From contig NZ_RCZA01000004.1 in assembly GCF_006438925.1 (NCBI RefSeq), positions 372,001 through 436,000 on the forward strand: 64,000 bases of DNA, read 5' to 3'. The notes under the pieces are model-generated. The model saw only the letters and a list, made by a program, of their open reading frames with translations, was not told where the DNA came from and searched no databases. A program made the translations under genes and the position numbers. This document shows, piece by piece, positions 19,437 to 29,847 of the stretch (position 1 is the stretch's first letter; every line of letters begins with the position of its first letter). Origin of the DNA: Pseudomonas mandelii. Lineage in GTDB: Bacteria > Pseudomonadota > Gammaproteobacteria > Pseudomonadales > Pseudomonadaceae.

Positions 19437-20956
19437 CCCGCTTGATCCGCAATAAATCCAAGGCAGAACCCGCACCACCGACCACGCTGTTTCTATTCGG
19501 TGCCCATGGTGATCTGGTCAAGCGTCTGCTGATGCCGGCGCTGTACAACCTGAGTCGTGACGGTCTGCTTGGGGATGGACTGCGGATCATCGGCGTTGAC
19601 CACAACGCCATCACTGATGAAGCCTTTGCGAAAAAACTCGAAGACTTCATTCGGGCCGAAGTGGCCGCCAAGGTCGGCAAGGGCGATCAAGCCCTTGACC
19701 CGGACTTGTGGGCCAAGTTGGCCAAAGGCATCAGCTACGTCCAGGGCGACTTCCTGGACGACAGCACCTATCAAGCGCTGGCGGAGAAAATCGCCGCCAG
19801 CGGTACTGGCAACGCCGTCTTCTACCTGGCCACCGCGCCACGTTTCTTCAGCGAAGTGGTGCGTCGTCTCGGCGCCGCCGGCTTGCTGCAAGAGTCGCCA
19901 GAAGCGTTCAGAAGGGTAGTGATCGAAAAACCCTTCGGTTCCGATCTGCCAACTGCCGAATCCTTGAACGCTTGTTTGCTCAAGGTGATGACGGAAAACC
20001 AGATCTACCGGATCGACCACTATTTGGGCAAGGAAACCGTGCAGAACATTTTGATCAGCCGGTTTTCCAACAGCCTGTTCGAAGCATTCTGGAACAACCA
20101 CTACATCGACCACGTACAAATCACCGCCGCCGAAACCGTCGGCGTGGAAACCCGTGGCAGTTTTTATGAACACACTGGCGCCTTGCGGGACATGGTGCCC
20201 AATCACCTGTTCCAATTGCTGGCAATGGTCGCGATGGAGCCGCCGGCCGCCTTTGGCGCCGATGCGGTACGCGGCGAGAAAGCCAAGGTGGTCGGTGCGA
20301 TTCGCCCCTGGTCGGTCGAGGAAGCGCTGGCCAATTCGGTGCGCGGCCAATACACGCCCGGCGAAATCGACGGCAAGCCATTGCCGGGTTATCGCCAGGA
20401 AAACAACGTGGCGCCCGACAGCAATACCGAAACCTATGTCGCGCTGAAGGTCATGATCGACAACTGGCGCTGGGTGGGCGTGCCGTTTTACTTGCGCACC
20501 GGCAAGCGCATGAGCGTGCGCGACACCGAGATTGTCATCTGCTTCAAACCGGCGCCGTATGCGCAGTTCCGCGATACCGAGGTCGATGAGTTGCAGCCGA
20601 CCTATCTGCGAATCCAGATTCAACCCAACGAAGGCATGTGGTTCGACCTGCTGGCCAAACGGCCCGGGCCGGCCTTGAAAATGGCCAATATCGAACTGGG
20701 CTTTGCCTACAAGGATTTCTTTGAAATGCAGCCGTCCACCGGCTACGAAACGCTGATCTACGATTGCCTGACCGGCGATCAGACACTGTTCCAGCGCGCC
20801 GACAACATCGAGAATGGCTGGCGCGCCGTGCAGCCATTCCTCGACGCCTGGCAGCAGGACACGAGCGTGCAGAGCTATGCCGCTGGCGAAGACGGCCCTC
20901 AGGCTGCAGAAGATCTGCTGACTCGCGATGGTCGCGTCTGGCACGGTCTCGGATGA
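19433..20956 (+). CDS. zwf: Glucose-6-phosphate 1-dehydrogenase
   Basis: Zwf oxidises glucose 6-phosphate to 6-phosphoglucono-lactone with NAD(P)+. The 507-aa protein shows the N-terminal coenzyme region ([19 protein letters not shown]) and the active-site stretch [13 protein letters not shown]. The start overlaps the gnd stop (ATGA), and the stop overlaps the next gene's start by 4 bp, so all three are translationally coupled. The gnd-zwf arrangement matches the second zwf copy (zwfB) of P. putida as I recall it, not the edd-glk-linked zwf. No lactonase gene is in the operon. Confidence 0.95.
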   Translation: MTRLIRNKSKAEPAPPTTLFLFGAHGDLVKRLLMPALYNLSRDGLLGDGLRIIGVDHNAITDEAFAKKLEDFIRAEVAAKVGKGDQALDPDLWAKLAKGISYVQGDFLDDSTYQALAEKIAASGTGNAVFYLATAPRFFSEVVRRLGAAGLLQESPEAFRRVVIEKPFGSDLPTAESLNACLLKVMTENQIYRIDHYLGKETVQNILISRFSNSLFEAFWNNHYIDHVQITAAETVGVETRGSFYEHTGALRDMVPNHLFQLLAMVAMEPPAAFGADAVRGEKAKVVGAIRPWSVEEALANSVRGQYTPGEIDGKPLPGYRQENNVAPDSNTETYVALKVMIDNWRWVGVPFYLRTGKRMSVRDTEIVICFKPAPYAQFRDTEVDELQPTYLRIQIQPNEGMWFDLLAKRPGPALKMANIELGFAYKDFFEMQPSTGYETLIYDCLTGDQTLFQRADNIENGWRAVQPFLDAWQQDTSVQSYAAGEDGPQAAEDLLTRDGRVWHGLG

Positions 20957-21774
20957 GTGATACAAGGTCGCAACCCATCCGTTTTCTGCTCAGTGACATG
21001 GACGGCACCTTGTTGCTGCCCGATCACAGCCTCAGCCAACGCACCCTCTCAGCGGTCCGCTCCTTGCGCGAGGCGGGGGTGCTGTTCAGCCTGGCCACCG
21101 GCCGCCCACCCAAAGCCATGTTGCAGCAGATTGAAGCCCTGGGCGTCGACCTGCCAACGGCAGCCTTCAATGGCGGCACCATCGTCAATCCGGACGGAAG
21201 TTTGCTGGTCGCGCATTACTTGCCGGCGACGGCTGCGCTGACGGCATTGGCGCTGTTTGCCGACCGTCCGGACATCGAAATCTGGGTGTTCAGTGGTGGC
21301 GACTGGTTGCTCAAAGATCCGAACGGCCCAATGGTGCCTCGTGAACAGCACGGCCTGGGTTATCCGCCAGTGGTGGTCGAGAGTTTTGAGCCGTACCTGG
21401 AACGCATCGACAAGATCGTCGCCACCAGCAACAACACGCAGTTGTTGATTGAGCTGGAAGCACTCCTGCTGCCCAAAGTGGAAGGCCAGGCACAGGTCTC
21501 CCGTTCACAGCCGATTTATCTCGACGTGACCGCGATGCAAGCCAACAAGGGTGCAGCGCTGGCAACACTGGCTGAATTTCTCGGTGTGCCGCTGGAGCAG
21601 ACCGCGGCGTTGGGCGATGGCGGCAACGACCCGGCGATGTTTCACCGCGCAGGCTTGTCGATCGCCATGGGGCAGTCGGAAGAGGCGGTGAAGCGCCAGG
21701 CGGACGTGGTGACGGGCGCCAATACCGAGGACGGTGCGGCCCAGGCAATCGAGCGCTATATCCTGAAACCCTGA
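20953..21774 (+). CDS. Cof-type HAD-superfamily phosphatase
   Basis: A 273-aa HAD hydrolase of the Cof (type IIB) group. Motif I is SDMDGTLL (nucleophile Asp), motif II is SLATGRP, and motif IV is ALGDGGNDPAMFHRAG. It likely dephosphorylates sugar phosphates. It starts within the zwf stop codon (ATGA overlap), so it is the third gene of the gnd-zwf operon. A role in trimming sugar phosphates from this branch is inference. Confidence 0.9.
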   Translation: MSDTRSQPIRFLLSDMDGTLLLPDHSLSQRTLSAVRSLREAGVLFSLATGRPPKAMLQQIEALGVDLPTAAFNGGTIVNPDGSLLVAHYLPATAALTALALFADRPDIEIWVFSGGDWLLKDPNGPMVPREQHGLGYPPVVVESFEPYLERIDKIVATSNNTQLLIELEALLLPKVEGQAQVSRSQPIYLDVTAMQANKGAALATLAEFLGVPLEQTAALGDGGNDPAMFHRAGLSIAMGQSEEAVKRQADVVTGANTEDGAAQAIERYILKP

Positions 21775-21779
21775 GCCCC

Positions 21780-21881
21780 CTGTAGGAGCTGTCGAGTGCA
21801 ACGAGGCTGCGATCTTTTGATGTTGCTTTTACAAGCGAAGATCAAAAGATCGCAGCCTCGTTGCACTCGACAGCTCCTACA
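21780..21881. repeat. REP-like inverted pair between HAD and nhaB genes
   Basis: Long inverted arms TGTAGGAGCTGTCGAGTGCA... and its complement, with the GGCTGCGATCTTTTGAT core, about 45 bp each, separate two convergent genes. It is probably a bidirectional transcript end. Confidence 0.85.
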
Positions 21882-21893
21882 GGTTGATTGGTG

Positions 21894-23396
21894 TTACAGC
21901 CAGAAACTCACTGCATACCACCCCAGTACACCCATCACCACGGTGTATGGCAACGCCATCCACACCATCCGTCCGTACGACAGTCGAATCAGCGGTGCAA
22001 TCGCCGAGGTCAGCAGGAACAGAAACGCAGCCTGACCATTGGGCGTCGCCACGCTCGGCAGGTTGGTGCCGGTGTTGATCGCAATCGCCAGCGTCTCGAA
22101 ATGCTCACGGCTCATGTGGCCGGAGATGAAGGCCTGTTTGACTTCGGTGATGTAAATGGTCGCGACGAACACGTTATCGCTGATGGCCGACAACAAGCCG
22201 TTGGCAATAAACAGCATGCCCGGCTGTTGATCCGCTGGCAGCGCCAACACCCACTGGATCAATGGCGTGAACAGTTGCTGATCGTGAATCACTGCCACCA
22301 CCGCGAAAAACACCACCAGCAGCGCTGTGAACGGCATGGCGTCCTTGAACGCGTTGCCGAGACGGTGCTCGTCGGTGATGCCAGTGAATGCGGTGATCAG
22401 CACGATCACCATCAAGCCGATCAGGCCGACCTCGGCAATATGGAACGCCAACCCCGCAATCAGAATCAGCGCTGCCAATCCCTGCACGATGAGCGCTGCA
22501 CGTTGGCGCGAGGTGCGTTCGGCATTGTCTTCTGCAGCGTAATTGGCCAGAACCGCACGCACGTTGTCCGGTAACAGCGTGCCGTAACCGAACCAGCGAA
22601 GTTTCTCCAGCAGGACGCAGGTCACCAGGCCGGCCACCAGGACCGGCAATGAAACCGGGGCGATTTTCAGAAAGAACTCAGAGAAGTGCCAGCCCATCTC
22701 GTGGCCGATCAGCAGGTTCTGCGGCTCACCGACCAATGTGCAAACACCGCCCAGTGCGGTACCCACGGCACCGTGCATCAGCAGACTGCGCAGAAAGGCG
22801 CGGAATTGTTCGAGGTCGGCGTGATGGAGTGTGGGCAGGTGCTGGTCATCGCCAAACTCGCTGTCCTGACGCGGATCGTTGCCGGAGGCGACGCGGTGAT
22901 ACACCGAGTAAAACCCGACGGCTGCACTGATGATCACGGCGGTCACGGTCAAGGCATCAAGAAACGCCGACAGAAACGCTGACAGGAAGCAGAACATCAA
23001 CGCCAGCAGCGCCTTGGAGCGAATCCCGAGCAGCAGCCGTGAGAACAGAAACAGCAGCAGGTCTTTCATGAAGTAGATGCCGGCCACCATGAACATCAGC
23101 AGCAGGATCACCGGGAAGTTGTGCACCAGCTCGTCGTAGAGTGCCTGGGGCGTGGTCATCTTCAGCAACAGTGCTTCGATCAACAGCAGGCCGCCGGGCA
23201 TTAACGGATAACATTTGAGCGCCATGGCCAGGGTGAAGATGAACTCCAGCACCAGCAGCCAGCCGGCCACGACCGGGCCTACGGTCCACAGCGCCAATGC
23301 GTTGAGAATCAGGAAACCGACAATGCTTGCCTTGTACCAGCGGGGTGAATGCCCGAGAAAATTGTGCGCGAACGCCTGAGCCATTGAACCGGGCAT
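21894..23396 (-). CDS. nhaB: Na+/H+ antiporter NhaB
   Basis: NhaB is a 500-aa inner-membrane sodium/proton antiporter for sodium tolerance and pH control. It has the family's 11-12 hydrophobic segments and its N-terminal signature ([26 protein letters not shown]). Conserved segments include [29 protein letters not shown] and the late [25 protein letters not shown]. The length is typical. It is followed by a REP pair. Confidence 0.95.
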   Translation of the reverse strand: MPGSMAQAFAHNFLGHSPRWYKASIVGFLILNALALWTVGPVVAGWLLVLEFIFTLAMALKCYPLMPGGLLLIEALLLKMTTPQALYDELVHNFPVILLLMFMVAGIYFMKDLLLFLFSRLLLGIRSKALLALMFCFLSAFLSAFLDALTVTAVIISAAVGFYSVYHRVASGNDPRQDSEFGDDQHLPTLHHADLEQFRAFLRSLLMHGAVGTALGGVCTLVGEPQNLLIGHEMGWHFSEFFLKIAPVSLPVLVAGLVTCVLLEKLRWFGYGTLLPDNVRAVLANYAAEDNAERTSRQRAALIVQGLAALILIAGLAFHIAEVGLIGLMVIVLITAFTGITDEHRLGNAFKDAMPFTALLVVFFAVVAVIHDQQLFTPLIQWVLALPADQQPGMLFIANGLLSAISDNVFVATIYITEVKQAFISGHMSREHFETLAIAINTGTNLPSVATPNGQAAFLFLLTSAIAPLIRLSYGRMVWMALPYTVVMGVLGWYAVSFWL

Positions 23397-23474
23397 CGGC
23401 TACTCCTTGTATTAAGAAGCGCGCAACTTGCCGTAAGCGGAACGGAAGATCAAGTGTAGGAGAACTGTGCTGGC

Positions 23475-24764
23475 CTACCCCAGATAGCGTGCGACGATCG
23501 CTCGATAGTTGCCGTCCAGTGAATAGCCTCCGACGACAATGTTTCCATCGGCCTGCAGGACCACTGAAGTCGCGGTATCCAGGCTGCGGCCAAGGCGGGT
23601 GCGAACCCAGCCGGCGCCATTGCCGAAGCTGTGATCGAGTTGCCCGTCGGGTAGATACCGCGCCAGAATGAAATCCGCCTCGACGCCGCCGATCGTGGCT
23701 CCGACCGTCACCACGCCGCCGTCCGGCAGTGCCTTTGCGTCGGTCCACTGGCAGCCACTGTGACCGATTTCCAGCAATTGGGCCTGACCTCCATTGCAAT
23801 GAATGTCCGGGCGGCCGTTGCTGTGTACTTTCAGTGCCAGGCAATGCATCGGGTCGCGGCTGCTGCCAAAGCACTGCACATCGCCATTTTCCCGTTGGAC
23901 GATCTGGCCGACCTGAGCGCTATACCCCCGTGCCTTGAAGGTCATAAAACCATCGACGGCGAAACAATCGTCGAGCCTGCCGTCGCTGTGATAGCGGGCC
24001 AGCAAACCTTCTTCGGGGAAGTTGATCGACCCGCCCACCAGGATCCGACCGTCTCGTTGCACCATCAGGCTGCTGAGCCAGGTGTTCATCAGCAAGTGCC
24101 TGACAATCACGAAGCCACGGCCGTTAAAGGAATCGTCCAGCGAACCGTCGGTGTTAAGCCGTATCAGCATGCCGACATGATCGGCCAGTTCGAAGTGATG
24201 ATTGGCCTGCAGCAGGATTCGGCCATCCTCCTGCACGCAGACATCACAGGCTTCTGCGCCCGGTACGCCGGGTGGTAGCCAGGTGTCACGCACGCCTTGG
24301 GAAAGGTCGCCCGGCAGACGCACGACGCAGCGGCCATTGTCGCCAAAACATTGAACCGGTCGGCCATGCTGATCAAACAGGGCCAGGGCGGGCAGTGTCC
24401 GGTGAGCATTTTCGTAGTGCAGGCCAGCCACCAGAATGTGCTCATTGGGCAGTACGTGGACTTTACGGGCCATGGCCTCGAAGCCGTGTTCAAACTGCCC
24501 GATGACGCTGCCTTGATTACCGAACGCCAAATCTGCCGAGCCGTCCTCAAGCAACCGAGCGAGGCCAAAGCGGCTGCCGCCTGGTGTCCCGACCTTCGCC
24601 GCCACCAACAACTGGCCACGTGAGTCAATCGCGACCCCGTTGGCCATGCTTGAGAGGCTGCCAGCGAAATACACCTGGGTTTTGCCAGACGAGGCAAAGG
24701 TTGTATCAAGTTTACCGGCGTTGTTCAGGGTTGCCGGTAATGCAAACGCGGTCTGGATTGACAT
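23475..24764 (-). CDS. Delta-60 repeat (beta-propeller-like) protein
   Basis: A 429-aa protein built of about seven ~55-60-residue repeats of the pattern L-D-x-[ST]-F-x-x-x-G ... G-[RK]-I-L-V-G-G (for example DGRILLQANHHFE, DGRILVGGSINF, DGNIVVGGYSLDG). This is the delta-60 repeat family, thought to fold as a beta-propeller-like structure. The ATG at 24764 is chosen because AAGGAG stands 10 bp before it. No signal peptide is obvious. Function is unknown; relatives are often surface-linked or structural. Confidence 0.82.
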   Translation of the reverse strand: MSIQTAFALPATLNNAGKLDTTFASSGKTQVYFAGSLSSMANGVAIDSRGQLLVAAKVGTPGGSRFGLARLLEDGSADLAFGNQGSVIGQFEHGFEAMARKVHVLPNEHILVAGLHYENAHRTLPALALFDQHGRPVQCFGDNGRCVVRLPGDLSQGVRDTWLPPGVPGAEACDVCVQEDGRILLQANHHFELADHVGMLIRLNTDGSLDDSFNGRGFVIVRHLLMNTWLSSLMVQRDGRILVGGSINFPEEGLLARYHSDGRLDDCFAVDGFMTFKARGYSAQVGQIVQRENGDVQCFGSSRDPMHCLALKVHSNGRPDIHCNGGQAQLLEIGHSGCQWTDAKALPDGGVVTVGATIGGVEADFILARYLPDGQLDHSFGNGAGWVRTRLGRSLDTATSVVLQADGNIVVGGYSLDGNYRAIVARYLG

Positions 24765-24971
24765 GCACGCAGCTCCTTGCGAGTCGTCCTGAACCGGGAG
24801 TTTGGGTGGCGACTGTATAAGGAAACATTCAATCCCTGAACGCCTGGATGCACAACTGTCATAACTAACAGGCGGAGGGTCGCTGTGTGCCAGAACAGTG
24901 TCTTTTCGACCCACTGACAAGCCTGCAAGTAGTTAGGCGCGTGCAAGTTCAAATAATAATCGGGGGAGGGC

Positions 24972-24994
24972 GCGGGTTACCGTTTGGTAACCCG
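24972..24994. other. Stable hairpin between the delta-60 gene and the 89-aa gene
   Basis: GCGGGTTACC-GTTT-GGTAACCCGC is a perfect 10-bp stem. It lies 8 bp past the stop of the 89-aa gene (minus strand). On neither strand is it followed by a run of T, so it is not a standard intrinsic terminator; it may protect the 3' end of that transcript. Confidence 0.6.
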
Positions 24995-25002
24995 CAAAAC
25001 GC

Positions 25003-25272
25003 TTAGTGTGGCATCGACCACGATTGGAGTGTGTAACCCTCCTCGCTCAATTCCGCACGTGCCGCTTCAAGCAGGCATTCAAGTTGCGCAGGATCTGTAT
25101 AGGCACTGCTTGGGATCTGCTTACGGCCGATGCTGCGGGTGTTGGTGCGATCGATAACGGTCAGGCTGAGTTCGCCATTGCCGTCTTGTGGGGCCCAGGC
25201 CACGCATTGGAACGGTTGGAATGCGCGGTCGGCAATCAAAAGAGCTTCGTTGATGCGGAGCGGGGCGTTCAT
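25003..25272 (-). CDS. Conserved-looking small protein, function unknown
   Basis: An 89-aa protein from the ATG at 25272 (MNAPLRINEALLIADRAFQPF). It looks soluble, with alternating strands (FQCVAWAPQDGNGELSLTVIDR) and a C-terminal helix (ECLLEAARAELSEEGYTL). No signal or membrane segment is seen. I do not recognise the family. A 10-bp-stem hairpin lies just after its stop. Confidence 0.7.
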   Translation of the reverse strand: MNAPLRINEALLIADRAFQPFQCVAWAPQDGNGELSLTVIDRTNTRSIGRKQIPSSAYTDPAQLECLLEAARAELSEEGYTLQSWSMPH

Positions 25273-25613
25273 GGGGTTTTCTCTCTGTATGCCCAATCAA
25301 GTGATGTGCCGTCGGTTGGGCTTACCGTTCGGCTGGTTACTTGTACTGATGCCCGCAACTGGGGGGCGGGTCACATACAATTAAAAGAAATATCAACTTT
25401 CTTTCATTGGCTCAAGGTTCGGACAGGATTTGAAAGCTGAATGAAAGGAAGGACTCGTTAGGTAACTGACTAAACGCTTCTTATAACTAATAACGCAACC
25501 TCTCTATAGTCAAACGGTACAAGGTCGCGTCAAATTATTGCTAACGTTACAGCCAGACCCGCCAAACGACTGTTTTTAATAATATTTCATAAATTTGGCG
25601 CCAAGGAACAGCC
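25273..25613. promoter_or_regulatory. Gap before the sigma-54 activator gene
   Basis: 341 bp between divergent genes. It includes AT-rich tracts (TTATAACTAATAACG; AATAATATTTCATAAATTTGG) that suit sigma-70 promoters for the activator. I see no operator repeat or RNA element. Confidence 0.4.
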
Positions 25614-26939
25614 ATGATCGAAGCGCCTGCCTTACGACGCCTGTTAGTAGTGGACCCTTGCGACGACTGTCATCGTCTACTGCCGGTTTTGCGCTCTGTG
25701 GGTTGGGACGTTGACAGTTGCACTCTGGAAAACGTTGCCGACAAAACCTGCGATGTCGGCCTGTTGCGTTTGCAGCCTTTTCACCTCGAACGCCCGGAAG
25801 CCGTCAAAGAGCTGATCAGCCGTAGCGGTACCGAGTGGATCGCCGTACTTAACCAGGAAGTCCTGCGATTGCAGAATGTCGGGGACTTTGTCTGCGAATG
25901 GTTTTTCGATTTCCATACCTTGCCATTCGATGTGTCCCGGGTTCAGGTGACACTGGGGCGGGCATTCGGGATGGCACGCCTGCGTGGGCAGGGCACGGTT
26001 CACATTGATCAGCCTGAGCACGAGCTGCTTGGCGACAGCAAACCCATTCGCGAACTGCGCAAGTTGCTGAGCAAGCTGGCGCCCACCGAGTCTCCGGTAT
26101 TGATCCGTGGTGAAAGCGGTACTGGTAAAGAACTGGTCGCCCGCACGCTCCATCGACAATCCCAACGTCACAGCAAACCCTTTGTCGCGATCAATTGCGG
26201 CGCAATTCCCGAACACTTGATCCAGTCCGAACTGTTTGGCCACGAGAAGGGGGCTTTTACTGGCGCCCATCAACGCAAGGTCGGGCGGATCGAAGCGGCC
26301 AATGGCGGCACGCTGTTTCTCGACGAAATCGGTGATCTGCCCCTGGAACTGCAGGCTAACCTGTTGCGTTTCCTCCAGGAAAAGCACATCGAGCGGGTGG
26401 GCGGCAGTCAGCCGATTCCCGTGGATGTGCGGGTGTTGGCCGCGACCCATGTCGATCTTGAGGCGGCGATCGAGAAGAAACGCTTTCGCGAAGATCTGTA
26501 CTACCGCTTGAACGTGTTGCAGGTCGCGACCGCGCCGCTGCGTGAGCGCAATGGCGATCTGTCGATGCTGGCCAACCACTTTTCCCATTTCTATAGCCAA
26601 GAAACCGGTCGCCGTCCGCGCAGCTTCAGTGAAGACGCCTTGATTGCCATGGGCAAGCATGACTGGCCGGGCAATGTTCGCGAGCTGGCCAACCGGGTAC
26701 GTCGCGGGTTGGTACTGGCCGAAGGCCGGCAGATCGAAGCGCGAGACCTGGGGCTGATCAGACCGCAGGCCATTGCCGCGCCGATAGGCACACTGGAAGA
26801 CTACAAGCACCGGGCAGAGCGCCAGGCCTTGTACGATGTACTTAACCGCCACAGCGATAATTTGAGCATCGCCGCCAAGGTGCTGGGGATATCCAGGCCT
26901 ACCTTCTACCGTTTGTTGCATAAGCATCAGATACGTTGA
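25614..26939 (+). CDS. Sigma-54-dependent activator (FleQ/VpsR-like)
   Basis: A 441-aa bacterial enhancer-binding protein. Residues 1-130 are a degenerate receiver-like domain (VpsR/FleQ type) that lacks an obvious phosphorylation Asp pattern. The AAA+ domain has Walker A GESGTGKE (about 166-173), GAFTGA (about 214) for sigma-54 contact and FLDEIGD as Walker B. A Fis-type HTH closes the protein (LSIAAKVLGISRPTFYRLLHKH). The full GAFTGA implies true sigma-54 activation. It converges on fapF, and a sigma-54-like promoter precedes fapA. It is therefore a candidate activator of the amyloid operon, possibly c-di-GMP-responsive like FleQ. The target is inferred. Confidence 0.9.
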   Translation: MIEAPALRRLLVVDPCDDCHRLLPVLRSVGWDVDSCTLENVADKTCDVGLLRLQPFHLERPEAVKELISRSGTEWIAVLNQEVLRLQNVGDFVCEWFFDFHTLPFDVSRVQVTLGRAFGMARLRGQGTVHIDQPEHELLGDSKPIRELRKLLSKLAPTESPVLIRGESGTGKELVARTLHRQSQRHSKPFVAINCGAIPEHLIQSELFGHEKGAFTGAHQRKVGRIEAANGGTLFLDEIGDLPLELQANLLRFLQEKHIERVGGSQPIPVDVRVLAATHVDLEAAIEKKRFREDLYYRLNVLQVATAPLRERNGDLSMLANHFSHFYSQETGRRPRSFSEDALIAMGKHDWPGNVRELANRVRRGLVLAEGRQIEARDLGLIRPQAIAAPIGTLEDYKHRAERQALYDVLNRHSDNLSIAAKVLGISRPTFYRLLHKHQIR

Positions 26940-26994
26940 GCTGCATGTTTTTAGCTGCAAGGTAAAGCACTGGAAACCTGGAGCTATCAACAAC

Positions 26995-27024
26995 AAAAAA
27001 CCCGCCTGAAAAGCGGGTTTTTTG
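26995..27024. terminator. Bidirectional terminator between the activator and fapF
   Basis: AAAAAACCCGC-CTGAAAA-GCGGGTTTTTT has A and T tracts on both sides, so it ends both the activator transcript and the fap operon. Confidence 0.92.
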
Positions 27025-27035
27025 TGGGTGGCGGA

Positions 27036-28316
27036 TTAGAAGTAGTACGGGAATTTCAGGCTGAAGGAAAAATCTGGCGAGTCGTCGGTCAGGCCGATGG
27101 CCAGGTTGGGAACGATTGTCAGGTTATTGGTCGCTGCCAGGGTCATGCCGATGTTGAAGTTGGCCGAGTTGTAATCGCTGTTGGTAATCGATTGCCAATC
27201 GCCACCGTCCGGCTTGATCTTGCTCTTGCGGGCGAACTGGTCGGTGAACGAGAACGACATACTCATCTTCTCGTTCAAGGCGAATGCAATACCGGCGCCG
27301 ACCTGCCAGGAATTACCCAGTTTCACGTCCCCGGGCACCTTGGAGTTGACCTGAGGGCTGATGTCGCTGAAAGAGTCTTCCAGGTTGTAGGTGTAGGCCA
27401 GACTGCCGAACAGCACGGCCGGGTCGTAGGTTTTGACCAGCGATATACCCGGGGTGATCGACCAGACACCGTTGCCAGTAGGCAAGTCCTCGGGAATCGC
27501 AAGGTTATCGTTGTTCGGTTCCTGGACCAGCTTGATGCCGTATGGATCCTTACCGGTCGGCGCCTTGACGCGCAATGTAACGACTGCATCGGGCAGGTTG
27601 GCCGACTCATCCAGAAACTTATAAGCAACACCAAAGTTCACATCGCCGATGGTCGGGTCGCGGGTAACGGTGGCGTCCGACGTCACCGGTCCTGCGCCAC
27701 CGGCGCCACCGGAGGAATACGTTGATTCGCGATAAACCACAGGAACGTTAATGTCGAACTGCCAGCGTTGTCCCGTGTTGTAGCGGGCGGTCAGGTCCAG
27801 GGTCCAGTTATCCGCCTTGATACGGTCGATGTTGATGTTGCCGAGAAAAATCGAGTCCAGTGCCAGAAAGCCATTGAGCGTCAGCGCACGGGTATCGTAG
27901 TGCGTGTAGGTCATGCCGGTTTCGAAGCTGAATTTGCCGCCACCGAAGAAGCCGCTGGCTTCGTCATACAAGTTGGAAACGCTTTGCGCAGGCTCCGAAT
28001 CATCCTTGAGCGATTGGCCGTATGAACTGCCTGTTGTTCCCGGCGCACCGGCGGCCACCGTCTGGCCACCCTTGGGCGTTTCGGCAGGGGATTTGGTCAG
28101 GCGTTTGGGAGCCGGTGTTGCAGGTGTTTCTTCGACTTGGCGAACGCGTTGCTCGAGTACCATCAACGCGTTCTGTTGTGCTTCGTAACGCTGTTTCAAC
28201 TCCATGAGTTCTTGTTTTAGTATCTCGACCTGGGGGTCCGGTGCTGCGTATAGCAGTGTCGCCGGGGCCAGGCTACTCAAACAAACGATAGCTCTGAACG
28301 TTAACGATCGGTGCAT
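27036..28316 (-). CDS. fapF: Fap amyloid outer-membrane exporter FapF
   Basis: FapF is the trimeric outer-membrane beta-barrel that secretes Fap amyloid subunits. The 426-aa protein has a signal peptide (ending near LLYAA|PDP), an N-terminal periplasmic coiled coil ([32 protein letters not shown]), a Pro/Gly-rich plug-type linker and then a barrel region. It ends in FPYYF with the C-terminal Phe expected of outer-membrane proteins. It is the last gene of the operon, 46 bp after fapE, before a strong terminator. Confidence 0.94.
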   Translation of the reverse strand: MHRSLTFRAIVCLSSLAPATLLYAAPDPQVEILKQELMELKQRYEAQQNALMVLEQRVRQVEETPATPAPKRLTKSPAETPKGGQTVAAGAPGTTGSSYGQSLKDDSEPAQSVSNLYDEASGFFGGGKFSFETGMTYTHYDTRALTLNGFLALDSIFLGNINIDRIKADNWTLDLTARYNTGQRWQFDINVPVVYRESTYSSGGAGGAGPVTSDATVTRDPTIGDVNFGVAYKFLDESANLPDAVVTLRVKAPTGKDPYGIKLVQEPNNDNLAIPEDLPTGNGVWSITPGISLVKTYDPAVLFGSLAYTYNLEDSFSDISPQVNSKVPGDVKLGNSWQVGAGIAFALNEKMSMSFSFTDQFARKSKIKPDGGDWQSITNSDYNSANFNIGMTLAATNNLTIVPNLAIGLTDDSPDFSFSLKFPYYF

Positions 28317-28362
28317 GGGTTAGCCGTCCCTTCTGACTTCATCTGATGAGACTGAGCGTAGA

Positions 28363-29103
28363 TCAGAATCCTTGAGTGCGAAGACCTTTGAGCTGGTCGA
28401 GATTGCCGTTTAGCGACCCGCCTGTCGCCACGTTGTCACGCAGCACGATATTGAGGGACGTGAGATTGCGGACCTGGTTGCCACCACCGAGCAAAGTCGT
28501 GTTCTGCATCAGCCCACCCTGGGCCAGGCGTTGTACGGTACTGCCCTGGTTGTTGCTGGCCACGATGTTGAGTTGCACACCCGTACCGGTCGAGGAAATG
28601 CTCAGCGAACCCGCGCCATTGGCGTCGGCCAATGTCGAACCTGCGGCCAATGCCTGGCCCTGCTGTTGCGTATTCGGCGCTTGGTTAGCCTTTGTGACGT
28701 TGATATCAACGTTGTTGTAGGCAGTGTTATGGTCGCCGGCAGCACGCACGACTTGGGTGACGCCTTCGGTGCTGTTGAGGCCGCTACCGCCAGTGACGGT
28801 GCCGGTGCCTTGCGAACTCGCTGAGCCGTTACCTTTTTCATTGATGATCGACACATAGAACTGTGGCTGGATGGTCGATTGTTGAATTTGCATCGAGGAA
28901 GTTGCCCCGATCACTTCACCATTGGCATTTTGCCAAGTGCTGGTCATGACAAGGCCAAAACTGATGATCCGCCCCGGCATGACATAGCGGCCTCGCAGGG
29001 TTGCCAATTCCTGATCATTCAGTTCAATGGGTTTGAACATCTGTGCCTGGATCGGCAGGCTGGCGGCCAGGCAAACCACGGCCAGCCAGATTGGAGTCTT
29101 CAT
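28363..29103 (-). CDS. fapE: Fap amyloid minor component FapE
   Basis: FapE is an extracellular protein found as a minor part of mature Fap fibrils. The 246-aa protein has a signal peptide (MKTPIWLAVVCLAASLPIQAQ). The body is rich in Asn, Gln, Gly and Ser and has a conserved front (FKPIELNDQELATLRGRYVMPGRIISFGLVM) that I associate with FapE. It is co-directional with fapD (34-bp gap) and fapF. Confidence 0.9.
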   Translation of the reverse strand: MKTPIWLAVVCLAASLPIQAQMFKPIELNDQELATLRGRYVMPGRIISFGLVMTSTWQNANGEVIGATSSMQIQQSTIQPQFYVSIINEKGNGSASSQGTGTVTGGSGLNSTEGVTQVVRAAGDHNTAYNNVDINVTKANQAPNTQQQGQALAAGSTLADANGAGSLSISSTGTGVQLNIVASNNQGSTVQRLAQGGLMQNTTLLGGGNQVRNLTSLNIVLRDNVATGGSLNGNLDQLKGLRTQGF

Positions 29104-29137
29104 TGGAATGCTCCCGGAGCGTCGTGCTCCCTTGTTA

Positions 29138-29818
29138 TTAGAAGAAGTCGCTTTGGATGAATCCGAAATCCATCAACTCTGCGTCTTGCACCGGGCTGAA
29201 GGTGTTGATGCGGTTCTTGGCGCTCAGTGGCAGGGGTGGATCGAGCAACGCATTGGCTTTGTCGTAGCCCTGGCCGATGACGGCAAAGATGATGCCGTTC
29301 CAGCCTTTTACGAAGTCTTCGACTTTGTAACGTTTATGACCGAGTACCGGATCTCCGATATAGACCCAGCCCTGATGGACTCTTTGCATGACCACAAAAT
29401 GTTTGTAGCCACGGATATCCATGAGCACCACAACCGGAATTTTGATTTCGCTCAACGTTTCCGTCGCTACCCGGTAACCACGGGCCCGCATGCCGATACT
29501 TTCCACGTAGCGCTTCATGTCGAGCATGGAAAAGCCCTGGACGCGGACAAGATCCTGATCGGAGTGCGACAGCATGCCTTCGATGATTTGTTCTTCATTC
29601 ACGTCCAGCCAATAGGCCTGGCGCAATATCGTCGCCAGCGCCGCTGCGCCGCAACTGAAGTCGGTTTTCTGTTGCACCAGGTCGGCAAACTTGCGCTCAC
29701 GCACACTTTGGATCGGCTTGAACACCACTGCGCCGCCTGGCAGGACGGAAAACGGCAGTTGTGCAGCCTCACTCACACTGGCCACGCAAAGCAAAAATGC
29801 CAAGGCGATAATGCGCAT
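29138..29818 (-). CDS. fapD: Fap-associated C39-type cysteine protease FapD
   Basis: FapD is a periplasmic peptidase of the C39 (double-glycine leader) type that acts in Fap secretion. The 226-aa protein has a signal peptide and a C39 triad: Cys56 in DFSCGAAALATIL, His140 in GYKHFVVMQ and Asp156 in IGDPVLG. The ATG at 29818 is chosen because it opens the signal peptide; an in-frame start at 29857 lies inside the terminator hairpin. That hairpin separates it from fapC, so its level should be below that of FapC. Confidence 0.92.
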   Translation of the reverse strand: MRIIALAFLLCVASVSEAAQLPFSVLPGGAVVFKPIQSVRERKFADLVQQKTDFSCGAAALATILRQAYWLDVNEEQIIEGMLSHSDQDLVRVQGFSMLDMKRYVESIGMRARGYRVATETLSEIKIPVVVLMDIRGYKHFVVMQRVHQGWVYIGDPVLGHKRYKVEDFVKGWNGIIFAVIGQGYDKANALLDPPLPLSAKNRINTFSPVQDAELMDFGFIQSDFF

Positions 29819-29847
29819 AGTGGGACGCCTTCTGGTTGTGTTGAAAA

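Noticed and set aside
19493..20965. 490-codon open frame antisense to zwf
   Set aside because: It mirrors zwf almost end to end, as expected in GC-rich genes; the product is His/Val-rich with no family likeness.
24972..24994. Intrinsic terminator
   Set aside because: The stem is strong but no T run follows on either strand, so it is listed only as a hairpin.
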